NCBI GenBank assembly: GCA_002335385.1
Contig: DCVK01000017.1
Span: forward strand, 1-19,782
Direction: 5' to 3'
Length of the DNA stretch: 19,782 nt
Source: Candidatus Aminicenantes bacterium UBA2190
Lineage (GTDB): Bacteria; Acidobacteriota; Aminicenantia; UBA2199
In this document: positions 12,331-19,782 of the stretch, one piece after another
Position numbering within the stretch: position 1 is the first letter of the stretch
Layout of the letters: every line of letters starts with the position of its first letter
Position numbers and translations under genes: made by a program
Notes under the pieces: generated by a model
What the model was told of the DNA's origin: nothing
The model's input: only the letters and a program-made list of their open reading frames with translations
The model's database searches: none

Positions 12331-13965
12331 CTACCAATCCACCCTGCCTGTGACCGTGTTCGACCTCTGCTTGAGCTGGACATGGGTCAGCACGAAGTTG
12401 TTCTTGTAGGCGTCGGGATATCCCTCCCCGTTCGCTTCACCCTGATAAGCCACCAGGAGCATCTTGTAATATTGACCGTCCTTGGGAATCGAAAATTTCA
12501 CTGGGTTTGAAATGACCGTGGCCTTCTGCCCGGGCGCGAGGCTGATGGTGCCCAGGGTCACTTCATTCTTCCCGTTCAGGTACTTGCCGTCCATGTGGAG
12601 CTTGACCTCGAATTGCTTGCCCTGGCAGCCCCAATTCCACACCTGGACCTCCACCTTGGCCTCAAATGCGGTGTCGGAGACCCAGTGGAGGCTGCCGGGG
12701 GACAGGGAAGCCTGCTGGAAGGCGAACAGGGTGGCGGGATCCCCGCTGCCGCGAAGCAGGAAGTGGCTGTCGACGATGATGTCGGCCACCTTGGACGCGC
12801 AGACGACCCCGGTCTTGCTCGCCGCCGGCTTGCCCGTGGCGTTGAGATACACATCGTAATTGACCGGTCCGGTGATAGGGAAAAAATCGGCCGGGCGCTT
12901 GTCGAAGCACGGCCACTTGCACAGCAGGTAACTGTTCGACTGGTATTTGTTCAGGGTGATGGCGGTGAATTTCGCCTCGCCGCCCATTTTGCTCTGGCAA
13001 ACGGGCGTGGTGTAGGTGATGCTGCCGAGGGTAAAATGATAGGTGATCGCCAGCGGGCCGGAATAGGAGCTGAATCCCTGGTTCCTGACCCGCGCCCACA
13101 TTGATTTTTTTGCCGCGTCATAATACACGTCCTCGATGATCAGGTCGGGCTCGTCCTCGCCGATGAATCCCGTATTGCCTGAAATCGTGTTCTGCACGGT
13201 TATCTTGTCCGATTCGGCCTTGAAGTCCGCGATCGAGACCGAGCGGATGGCGACCCTGTACTTGCCGGAAGGGATGTTCATGCTGCCGAGGAATTTCCAG
13301 TCCATCGTGTAGATATTGCTGTGGGGAGTGGATCTGGCGACGGCCCAGTGGTGGGTTTTCAGCAGCAGGGGGGTGAACGCCGGGTTCTTGACCGCGATCA
13401 GCAAGATGTCGAAATCATATGCCGAGGCGGGGTGCTTGTTCTTGGCGGCTTCCCAGGTGATGGCGTAGTCCGCCATGGGTTTCCAGACATCTCCCCCCTT
13501 CGGCGCATGGACGATGAGCGGCTGCCGGAGGGAAAATACCTGCCCGGGAACGGGCGCCGCGCCGCCGGCCGGCGGCTTGGCCATGGAGACGACCTGGGTC
13601 GCCGCGATCTCGAACGGGCCGGCATCCTTGTGCAGGACCACCGGCGCGCCGTCGCTCCTGACCAGCTGCAGCCGGTACCCCTTGGCCGGGGGGACCATCT
13701 GGCCGTTTTCCAGCCTGCCCACGGTCCAGGGAAACGAGCCGGCGGCCAGCGGCAATCCCGACTTGATCGCTCCCACCTTGGCGCCGCTGGCGCTGAAAAG
13801 CTGCAGCTTCACCGTGGCGTTGCCCGCGAAGGTCCACTGAACCTGCCGCTGGCTCCCGAGCATCCAGACGTCGTTCGCCTTGGGCGACACGATGGTGCCG
13901 CTCTGGGCGGCGAGCCCCAGGGCGCAGCACCACAACCCAATCATCGTGAAGGTTTTTTCAAGCAT
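12331..13965 (-). CDS. Secreted protein with Kre9/KNH-like and adhesion-type beta domains
   Basis: A 544-aa exported protein with a signal peptide (about 1-20, cleavage near GLAAQS). Residues about 23-120 form a Kre9/KNH-type (Ser-Thr-rich GPI-anchor family) beta-sandwich with the pattern I..P.....W..G...QVQWT and a final PAKGYRLQLVRSDG. A second such domain follows at about 148-265 (LIVHAPKGGDVW...YAITWE). The rest (about 275-544) has beta-rich segments resembling CARDB-type domains (VRNQGFSSYSGPLAITYHF; VWNWGCQGKQFEVKLHMDG) with several cysteines. The ribosome binding site GAGGGGAG precedes ATG 13965. No catalytic motif is seen, so a surface or extracellular binding role is most likely. Its first domain is closely similar to one in the protein starting at 18076. 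Confidence 0.88.
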   Translation of the reverse strand: MLEKTFTMIGLWCCALGLAAQSGTIVSPKANDVWMLGSQRQVQWTFAGNATVKLQLFSASGAKVGAIKSGLPLAAGSFPWTVGRLENGQMVPPAKGYRLQLVRSDGAPVVLHKDAGPFEIAATQVVSMAKPPAGGAAPVPGQVFSLRQPLIVHAPKGGDVWKPMADYAITWEAAKNKHPASAYDFDILLIAVKNPAFTPLLLKTHHWAVARSTPHSNIYTMDWKFLGSMNIPSGKYRVAIRSVSIADFKAESDKITVQNTISGNTGFIGEDEPDLIIEDVYYDAAKKSMWARVRNQGFSSYSGPLAITYHFTLGSITYTTPVCQSKMGGEAKFTAITLNKYQSNSYLLCKWPCFDKRPADFFPITGPVNYDVYLNATGKPAASKTGVVCASKVADIIVDSHFLLRGSGDPATLFAFQQASLSPGSLHWVSDTAFEAKVEVQVWNWGCQGKQFEVKLHMDGKYLNGKNEVTLGTISLAPGQKATVISNPVKFSIPKDGQYYKMLLVAYQGEANGEGYPDAYKNNFVLTHVQLKQRSNTVTGRVDW

Positions 13966-14094
13966 GCTTCTCCCCTCTTTACTGTAAATAGGGCTTTCAC
14001 CCGCCGTGTCTCGGAAAATATCGTTAATTTTATCCAGGCAGGTTTTTTTTCCGCGGTCCCTTGCCCGCCGGAGCCGTCGCCGCGTCGCGCCGGA

Positions 14095-14613
14095 CTATTC
14101 CTTGTGGAAATAAACGATATAGCTCTCCTCGCTCTCCCTGACCAGCCAATGATCCAGCCCCAGGCTCGAGCCCTTGTCGATCAGCGGCGCGGGCAAAAAG
14201 GGGGCGCTCAGCATGTAGATCGAGCCGGGGGCCATGGCGTTCAGGTCGGCCATGACCTGGTTCACCGGCTGCTCGCCGGCGGCCAGCATGGGGCGGGCGT
14301 CGAGTCTGGCGGTCACATGCGTTGGATCGAACCAGGCTGGGCGGGCCGTGTTGTAGGCCGTGCCGGCGCCCTCGGCGTAGAGGTCCTGGCCCACCTCGCG
14401 GCGCAGGCGGTTGATCAGCTCCTCCGTTTTCAGCCCGCCGACGGCGGCCGCCTGCTGCAGCGAGGCCACCTTGGCCACGGTCCTGCGCAGCAGCGGGTTC
14501 TGCAGCTTCCGGAAGGCCGGGACCATGGCGACGAGGACGCTTTCCAGCTGCGGGTAGGCCTCGATCAGCTGCAGCACCCTGGTTTTCGGAGTGATCAGCA
14601 GACTGTCGTCCAT
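14095..14613 (-). CDS. DUF1858-DUF2249 domain protein
   Basis: A 172-aa cytoplasmic protein. Residues 3-70 fit the DUF1858 helical domain (ITPKTRVLQLIEAYPQLESVL, then NPLLRRTVAKVASLQQAA), which is also found at the N-terminus of ScdA/RIC-type iron-cluster repair proteins. Residues 100-172 fit DUF2249 (LDARPMLAAGEQPVNQV, then PGSIYMLSAPFLPAPLID and a YIVYFHK end), a small TusA-like fold often encoded near nitric oxide and nitrate reduction genes. It begins 3 bases after the stop codon of the DUF438 gene, so the two are co-translated. A role in nitrosative stress or Fe-S repair is likely from family context but not shown here. Confidence 0.88.
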   Translation of the reverse strand: MDDSLLITPKTRVLQLIEAYPQLESVLVAMVPAFRKLQNPLLRRTVAKVASLQQAAAVGGLKTEELINRLRREVGQDLYAEGAGTAYNTARPAWFDPTHVTARLDARPMLAAGEQPVNQVMADLNAMAPGSIYMLSAPFLPAPLIDKGSSLGLDHWLVRESEESYIVYFHKE

Positions 14614-14616
14614 GGC

Positions 14617-15882
14617 TCACTTCCCGTAGGCCAGGATGCGCCGCTCGCCCTCGAGCCGGCGGTAGCGCTCCACGTCGTGGGAAACCTCCAGCGTCCCCAG
14701 GTACTCGCCATTCCCGTTGCGCAGGGCGAAGTACTCGATGTGGATGAACTTGCCGCCCATGCGGATCCAGAAGGGGGCGCGGCTCTCACGGCCGCTCTTG
14801 AAGTCCTCGATGATCCTCTCGACGATGTGGGCGCTGGCCGGCGGGTGGCAGTGGCGCACGTCGCGGTTGAGGATGGCCCGGTTGCGCTGGAAGATGCGCT
14901 CGGCCCCCTGCGAAAAGTACTTGACCTTGTCGTTGCGGTCGACGAAGGTCATGTCCGCGGGCAGGGTATTGAGGATGGCCAGCAATTCCTCGACGGTGAA
15001 GGAGCCGGAGGGGAGGCTGATATTTCCGCCCCGCGCTACAGCACTCGCCGCCGCAGGAGCGGCGGCTTCCAAGGTCCCGGTCTCCTCGACGCGGGACCCT
15101 TCCGCGCGGGGTGGCCAATCGGCGGGAGGATCGTACAGGCAGAATCCAAACTGCGCCGATTGGCCGCTGATGGCCATCCAGTCGCCTTCGCTCAGCTTGT
15201 CCAGCGCCATGGGCAGGAGGATCTCCTCCTCCTTGACCGTCATGTCGTCGATCCCCTGCAGGGCGGGCCGCAGCAGGATCTCGGCCAGCGCCAGCAGTTC
15301 CTCGCGTCCCATCTCCCCGGCCTGCAGCGCCTCGATGCCGCCCTTGACCAGGTCGCGGATCTCGTCGTGCTTGCCCCACATCACCTTGGGCGGCCCGGTG
15401 ATCCCCTGCTGCTCCAGGAACGGGAACACCAGGTACTCCTTGCGCTGGTAGTGCTTGTCGACGTCGAAGAGCAGGTTGAACAGCAGGCGCAACTCGAGGA
15501 CGGCGGCGCCGATCTCCCCTTCGCCCTTCTCGACCCCGGCCAGGACCTCCCGCGCCCGGGCCGTGACCTTGCGCAGCTCGGCATTCTCGCGGCGCAGGAC
15601 GTCGACCGGGTGGCCGTCGGCAACCGCCTTCTGCCCGCTCAGGTCGACGCGGCCGTGCAGCACCGCCGAGTGGGCGTCGCAGAGCTTGAGCACTTCGGCC
15701 TCGGGCAGCCCCTCGCCGATCAGCTCCTGCTCCACCTCGACCACCTCGCCATAGGGGATGGAAGCCAGGCTCTGCAGCAGCTCGCGGCGCACCGCCTCCT
15801 CCCCCTGCCCGGCGTGCAGCTTCAGGATCAATTCCTTGAGCTTGGCCTTTCTATCCTTGGAGTTGTCGATGATCTCGCTCAT
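14617..15882 (-). CDS. DUF438 protein with hemerythrin-like and PAS domains
   Basis: A 421-aa cytoplasmic protein. The order is N-terminal DUF438 helices (about 8-80), a hemerythrin/HHE-like four-helix region (about 90-235), a low-complexity Ala-rich linker (about 265-285), and a PAS domain (about 293-412). In the middle domain H144 (KHYQRKE), H172 (GKHDE) and E218-E220 (MTVKEEEILLPM) resemble metal ligands; the last motif has Lys where canonical hemerythrins have His, as is common in DUF438 proteins. The PAS domain carries the family signature VRHCHPPAS (342-350). Such proteins sense or handle oxygen, nitric oxide or haem in anaerobes, though the exact role is unsettled. AAGGAGG precedes ATG 15882, and the next gene follows after 3 bases. 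Confidence 0.92.
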   Translation of the reverse strand: MSEIIDNSKDRKAKLKELILKLHAGQGEEAVRRELLQSLASIPYGEVVEVEQELIGEGLPEAEVLKLCDAHSAVLHGRVDLSGQKAVADGHPVDVLRRENAELRKVTARAREVLAGVEKGEGEIGAAVLELRLLFNLLFDVDKHYQRKEYLVFPFLEQQGITGPPKVMWGKHDEIRDLVKGGIEALQAGEMGREELLALAEILLRPALQGIDDMTVKEEEILLPMALDKLSEGDWMAISGQSAQFGFCLYDPPADWPPRAEGSRVEETGTLEAAAPAAASAVARGGNISLPSGSFTVEELLAILNTLPADMTFVDRNDKVKYFSQGAERIFQRNRAILNRDVRHCHPPASAHIVERIIEDFKSGRESRAPFWIRMGGKFIHIEYFALRNGNGEYLGTLEVSHDVERYRRLEGERRILAYGK

Positions 15883-16188
15883 GTCGCCCTCCTTCCCGTG
15901 ATGCCCGCTTCATCGTAACCGAAGTACTTATGGATTTCAACCGTTTCCTGGCTTTCAAGCAACGGGGCAGGAGAATGGAAAAGAAATCGGTGTACGGTTT
16001 GCGGAGAAAGGGAAGCTTATGCAAACAGGATGTGTTCGGTTGACGGCGGACGGTTTACGGTGGACGGAAAGAATCGGCAAAAGCGGAGGATGCGGGCGCG
16101 TCATGAGATATTCTGCCCCCCGGGAATATTTAATGGATATAAGTAAAAACCAGGGTCCGACGATGGTGGCCAGCCAGGGGAGAGAGAC
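15883..16188. other. Noncoding divergent intergenic region
   Basis: Between two divergent genes, this stretch holds an AT-richer segment and a heptamer array at 16033-16067. A long minus-strand open frame crosses it but has no coding character. I see no strong promoter match for either flanking gene. Confidence 0.5.
16033..16067. repeat. Heptamer tandem repeat, unit TKKACGG
   Basis: Five consecutive 7-bp units: TGTTCGG, TTGACGG, CGGACGG, TTTACGG, TGGACGG. The period equals that of the arrays near 21-108 and 12125-12296, but the unit sequence differs. Confidence 0.7.
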
Positions 16189-17826
16189 ATGAAATGCACG
16201 ATGAAAGGATGGAAACTGGGGGCATGGGTCGCGGCATTGGCGCTGCTGGCAGCCTGCGGCGGCGGAACGGACGGGGACGACGGCGACAGCGATCCCCCTT
16301 CGGCGCCGGCCCAGCTGGTCTTCAGCGACGTCGGCAGCAGCAGCCTTACCCTGTCCTGGACCGCCTCGACCGACAACGTCGGTGTGGCGGGCTACCGCGT
16401 GTACCGCGACGGCGCGCTGGCGGGCACCGTGTCCGCCGCGCTTTTCAGCGACAGCGGCCTGGCGGCGAGCACATCGTATTCCTACGCCGTCGCGGCCTTT
16501 GACGCCGCCGGGAACGCCAGCCCGCAAAGCGCGGCCGCGGAAGTCACCACGGCGGAAGCAGGGGACGACCCGCGGCTGCCCCGGGCAACCCTCGACGATT
16601 TCGTCTACCAGGGCTCCTTCAAGGCCCCTTTCGGCCGGTACGGCCAGGGCAAGATCGCCTGCAACCCGCAGGGCAACGGCGGCAAGGGCTCGCTCTACCT
16701 GGCCGCCGGCGGCAGCGACAGCTTCGCCGTCGGCGAGATCGCCATCCCCGCCCTGGTGAACCGCACCAGCCGGGACGGCCTGGGCGAACTGAACACCGCG
16801 CCGGTGCTGCAGCAGCCGGCCGACATCTACGCCCGCATCCCGGTCAAGGCCGCCACCTGGCCCTCCGGCAAGGTCAACCGCTTCGACGGGGGCAACTTCG
16901 CCGTATTCGGCGGTCTGCATTACGAAGGCGGGAGGCTCTATTTCAACGCCTATACCTACTACGACGGCGAGGGCAGAGAGACCGCCACCACCGGCGTCAT
17001 CCACGACGCGGCAAGACTGGCGGCCTCGACCGTCTCCGGCATGTTCAGGGCCAACGGGGCGGCCCATGCCTCCGGCTGGATCACGGCCGTCCCCGCCGCC
17101 TGGCAGTCGCGGCTCAGGGGCAGCCACCTGATGGGCCACGACAACCAGATCACCATCGTGTCGCGGGCCAGCGCCGGCCCCAGCCTTTTCGCCTTCAACC
17201 TGGCCGACGTGGCGGCCGCCGCCAACGGCGCCGCGATCTCCACCAGGGCCTGGCTGGACTACACCCTGGACCACTCGATCTGGGGCGACGACATGGCCAA
17301 CGTCAGCGGCGACAACAAGACCTGGACGCTGAAGACCGAGTCGGGCGTCGGCATCATCGTCCCCGGCACCCGCACCTACGCGCTGCTCGGCAGCACCGGC
17401 GGCTTCCATCGCAACCCGGCCAATCCCTGGCACGGCACCCCGGAGCCGGCCTTCCAGCCCCCGGTCGCCGGCACCATCGTCTACAAGCGCGACGACTCGA
17501 TGGGCTACAACAGCGGCGGCCAGGCGGTATGGGACGCCCAGGACCGCCATTGCATGTACGCCTTCTACGACCTGGAGGAAATTCTCACCGCGGCCCATCC
17601 CTACTCGGTCCGGCCCTATGCCAACGGCGTCTTCCCGGCGCCGTTCGCCCGCTACGGCAATTACGCCGTGCCGGGCCAGCTGGTCGACGCCGTCGCCGGC
17701 GGCGCCTACGACGCGGCGCGCAACCTCCTCTACCTGACCCTGCCGGCGGCGGCCAACGAGAGCGACCCCCTGTACCCCGGCGACCCCGTCATCGCCGTCT
17801 ACCGCTTCAAGCGCGGCGATCAGTAA
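16189..17826 (+). CDS. Secreted lipoprotein with an FN3 domain and a large unassigned domain
   Basis: A 545-aa protein. The signal peptide ends in a lipobox (LLAAC, C23), followed by an acidic Gly/Asp linker (GGGTDGDDGDSD). Residues about 37-121 are a fibronectin type III domain (LTLSWTASTDNVGVAGYRVY, then TSYSYAVAAFDAAGN). The remaining 420 residues repeat the theme of an aromatic-rich beta structure with GKIACNPQGNG, GGLHYEGGRLYFNAYTYYD and LMGHDNQITIVS, possibly a propeller; I do not recognise a family or active site. GGGGAGAGAG precedes the ATG. Codon use is strongly GC-rich. It probably sits on the cell surface or is released, and may bind polysaccharide or protein; this is inference from FN3 context only. 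Confidence 0.88.
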   Translation: MKCTMKGWKLGAWVAALALLAACGGGTDGDDGDSDPPSAPAQLVFSDVGSSSLTLSWTASTDNVGVAGYRVYRDGALAGTVSAALFSDSGLAASTSYSYAVAAFDAAGNASPQSAAAEVTTAEAGDDPRLPRATLDDFVYQGSFKAPFGRYGQGKIACNPQGNGGKGSLYLAAGGSDSFAVGEIAIPALVNRTSRDGLGELNTAPVLQQPADIYARIPVKAATWPSGKVNRFDGGNFAVFGGLHYEGGRLYFNAYTYYDGEGRETATTGVIHDAARLAASTVSGMFRANGAAHASGWITAVPAAWQSRLRGSHLMGHDNQITIVSRASAGPSLFAFNLADVAAAANGAAISTRAWLDYTLDHSIWGDDMANVSGDNKTWTLKTESGVGIIVPGTRTYALLGSTGGFHRNPANPWHGTPEPAFQPPVAGTIVYKRDDSMGYNSGGQAVWDAQDRHCMYAFYDLEEILTAAHPYSVRPYANGVFPAPFARYGNYAVPGQLVDAVAGGAYDAARNLLYLTLPAAANESDPLYPGDPVIAVYRFKRGDQ

Positions 17827-17952
17827 AACAAGGCAAGGGGACGAATCGACATCCTTTAGTCCGCGGGGTTGTTGACGCCATCACGGTAGAAAGCGAACTG
17901 GAATGTCGCCCACGGAAAAAGTCAAAAAGCTACCTGCCCTCAACTTCCCCTA

Positions 17953-17981
17953 TTGACAATGATTTTTTCTGGAATTACAAT
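17953..17981 (+). promoter_or_regulatory. Near-consensus sigma-70 promoter of the last gene
   Basis: TTGACA (17953-17958) and TACAAT (17976-17981) are separated by exactly 17 bp, with an AT-rich spacer. The expected start is near 17988, about 90 nt before the first usable ATG at 18076. Confidence 0.7.
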
Positions 17982-18075
17982 TTTTTGCATTGGGACCCGG
18001 AAATTGAGGACTTTGTCCAGGAACCCTGGCTCCTCAATAACCGAGAGGGAGCGGTTTGCCTCCCCGGGGGAAGGA

Positions 18076-19782
18076 ATGAGTCAGCAAGAAGAAGAAAAGG
18101 GGGTTATTGCCCTCTCCAATATGTCTTATTTGCTTCTGTGCGCAGTGTTTTTATTCCACTCCACAATAGCCGCTGTGGGATTTTCCCCTAGCCGGAGCGG
18201 CCCTGAACCTGAGCGGGCTGAAGAAAGGCTGGGCTGGGATGGCGTCCGACAAAAATACTTTCTTGCCAAGGATTGGATAATCTTCTCCCCAACCGGCCTT
18301 TCTCCTTTAATTCCGAGATATTCGCGAAACTCGCCGACATTCGCATCCCAGCAGGACATAGAAGATCTGATAGAAAATTCATTCAACGCGCTCGAAGGCA
18401 ACGAATGGAGCGTGCCTCCCGTGTCTGGGAGCTACAATTCCATCACCTACACGATAACTACTATCGGCTTTTCCTTTTGTTCGCCTACAGATCCATGGGT
18501 CGCTCCCGGCGTGGCGGTCCCGCCCTTCAATATCTATGGCTGCCAGAATGGTGCCACGGTAACGATTGTTCCCAAGACCGACTCGATCGACATTGTTTAC
18601 TTCATCCCCCAACTGTTTGTGGACGGTCGGACTCAAAGCACACTAACAGGAAGCGATGATGGCTATTTCTTGTGCGGGAACGTTCAGACGGTCGTCAACA
18701 CGTCGATCACGATCCATACTGATGGAAGCGTGAGCATCTTGGGCGTGAATTCGTCCACGACAACTGCAGATTCCATTGTCTTCGATTCCAAGGATCCACT
18801 TGTCGATTTGATCGGCTCTTTCATGGCGAGTCTTTTCGCAGACTCTCTGTACACCTATATTGCCGAATTCATAAAGGAGTTCACTGAACAGATCATTCCC
18901 ACCCTATCCTCCTTCGAACAGACCGTTTCTATGCCCAGCACGCCCTCAGGAGCTACCAGCGGCATGACTGCGATCAACTATGAGTATGCCACTGGTGGTT
19001 CCACTTCTTCTCTGGGCTTCAACGTGCAGTATCTCTTTGACTGGGACGACAGCTCGACTTCAGGCTGGCTGCCCGTAGGAACGATTTCCGCATTGCATAA
19101 CTGGAGTACGCCGGGAACCTACCGCGTAAAAGCCTTAGCGCGCTGCGCCGAACATCCAATTGTCCAATCGGCATGGTCTCCCGCTCAAACCGTCATCATT
19201 GAAGCGGCTCCAGAAATCAATATCACCTCACCCAATGGCGGCGAGAGCTGGACAGCGGGTGAGATCCACGAGATCACCTGGATCTCAAGCGGCAGTGTGG
19301 GCAACGTCGACATCATCTACACCTACGACGGCGGCTCCACCTGGCAGTCGATCGTGGCCGACACTCCCAATGACGGCAGCCACCTCTGGACCGTTCCCGA
19401 CACCCCGTCGGGCAACTGCTACGTGCAGGTGCTGGAGCACGCCGACGGCGTCCCCTATGACGCCAGCGACGCTCCTTTCACCATCCTGACCGTGCCATTG
19501 CCTTCGCTCGAGCTGACCGCTCCCAACGGCTGGGAGCACTGGACGCTGGGCACCACCAAGGCCATCACCTGGAACGCAATCAACTACACCGGCACGGTGC
19601 GCCTGGTGCTGTTCAAGAACGGCGTCAGGTTCGGCAACATCGTCGCCAACCTCCCGGCGTCGGCAGGCAGCTACTCCTGGACCGTGGGCCAGACCTACGA
19701 CAGCGGCATGGCGCCCGAGGGCTCCGACTACCGCCTGTACCTGCGCAGCACCGACAACACCATTATCGATCCCAGCGACTAC
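18076..19782 (+). CDS. Large secreted multidomain protein (3' end beyond window)
   Basis: An uninterrupted frame runs to the window edge, at least 569 codons. The start is uncertain: ATG 18076 follows a GGGGGAAGG purine stretch, while ATG 18121 begins directly with a signal-peptide-like segment (MSYLLLCAVFLFHSTIAAVG). The first part (to about 18950) is unrecognised: beta-rich stretches, then a long amphipathic helix region (about 18793-18930, IAEFIKEFTEQIIPTL). Next comes a PKD/FN3-like domain (about 18970-19200, QYLFDWDDSS). Then follow two Kre9/KNH-like domains: ITSPNGGESWTAGEIHEITW from 19219, and LTAPNGWEHWTLGTTKAITW from 19513, cut off by the window end. The second is close to the first domain of the protein at 12331-13965. 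The first 1,100 bases are visibly less GC-rich than the tail and neighbours, suggesting a chimeric or imported N-terminus. Probably extracellular. Confidence 0.82.
   Translation, partial: MSQQEEEKGVIALSNMSYLLLCAVFLFHSTIAAVGFSPSRSGPEPERAEERLGWDGVRQKYFLAKDWIIFSPTGLSPLIPRYSRNSPTFASQQDIEDLIENSFNALEGNEWSVPPVSGSYNSITYTITTIGFSFCSPTDPWVAPGVAVPPFNIYGCQNGATVTIVPKTDSIDIVYFIPQLFVDGRTQSTLTGSDDGYFLCGNVQTVVNTSITIHTDGSVSILGVNSSTTTADSIVFDSKDPLVDLIGSFMASLFADSLYTYIAEFIKEFTEQIIPTLSSFEQTVSMPSTPSGATSGMTAINYEYATGGSTSSLGFNVQYLFDWDDSSTSGWLPVGTISALHNWSTPGTYRVKALARCAEHPIVQSAWSPAQTVIIEAAPEINITSPNGGESWTAGEIHEITWISSGSVGNVDIIYTYDGGSTWQSIVADTPNDGSHLWTVPDTPSGNCYVQVLEHADGVPYDASDAPFTILTVPLPSLELTAPNGWEHWTLGTTKAITWNAINYTGTVRLVLFKNGVRFGNIVANLPASAGSYSWTVGQTYDSGMAPEGSDYRLYLRSTDNTIIDPSDY

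Noticed and set aside
13321..15918. An 865-codon plus-strand open frame
   Set aside because: It is antisense to three well-supported minus-strand genes with recognisable domains, is rich in Gly, Arg, Gln and Asp, has no domain or ribosome binding site, and is explained by the GC-rich codon pattern of the real genes.
15955..17598. A 547-codon minus-strand open frame
   Set aside because: It is antisense to the FN3 lipoprotein gene, has low-complexity Gly/Ala/Val/Arg content, and crosses the noncoding gap and heptamer array.

Overview
The window reads as a piece of a GC-rich, Gram-negative bacterial chromosome. Secreted lipoproteins, an OmpA-type lipoprotein and an outer-membrane barrel point to a double membrane. 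A PerR/peroxiredoxin pair and DUF438/hemerythrin and DUF1858-DUF2249 proteins point to an anaerobe or microaerophile that meets oxidative and nitrosative stress. Large secreted proteins with Kre9/KNH-like beta domains suggest the Acidobacteriota/Candidatus Aminicenantes side of the tree; this placement is a guess from gene content. There are no tRNA, rRNA, CRISPR or transposase genes.

Layout. (1) 1-1500: a minus-strand perR-peroxiredoxin operon with a perfect-consensus sigma-70 promoter overlapped by a palindrome. (2) 1697-7074: two minus-strand envelope-stress transcription units. The first runs OmpA lipoprotein, GlsB/YeaQ-type protein, a 32-aa membrane peptide, M48 metalloprotease lipoprotein and three more small membrane proteins. 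The second runs Lmo0937-like protein, PA2778-like cysteine peptidase with TPRs, a small PA2779-position protein, a two-helix membrane protein and a CsbD-like protein. (3) 7075-10580, plus strand: a BON protein and a small membrane protein, then a sigma-54 enhancer-binding regulator interrupted by one in-frame amber codon, then a small receiver-like protein. (4) 10580-12106: outer-membrane barrel protein and a DUF2461 protein. (5) 12331-15882, minus strand: a secreted Kre9/KNH-like protein and a DUF438 + DUF1858/DUF2249 operon. (6) 16189-19782, plus strand: an FN3 lipoprotein and a large secreted protein that runs off the window.

The main system: four transcription units in regions 2-4 each carry a -24/-12 sigma-54 promoter with exact GG/GC spacing (4803-4818, 7059-7074, 7393-7408, 10519-10534), and a fifth degenerate copy precedes the receiver-like gene (9831-9846). 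They surround an enhancer-binding protein whose receiver domain has Glu in place of the phosphorylated Asp. This looks like a compact, locally controlled sigma-54 envelope-stress regulon made mostly of membrane microproteins, two proteases and OmpA/BON proteins. The regulator now has an amber codon just after its Walker B motif, so it may be decaying, suppressed, or misread in the assembly.

A separate theme is intergenic DNA built from short tandem repeats of exactly 7 bp with different unit sequences (around 21-108, 12125-12159, 12269-12296, 16033-16067).
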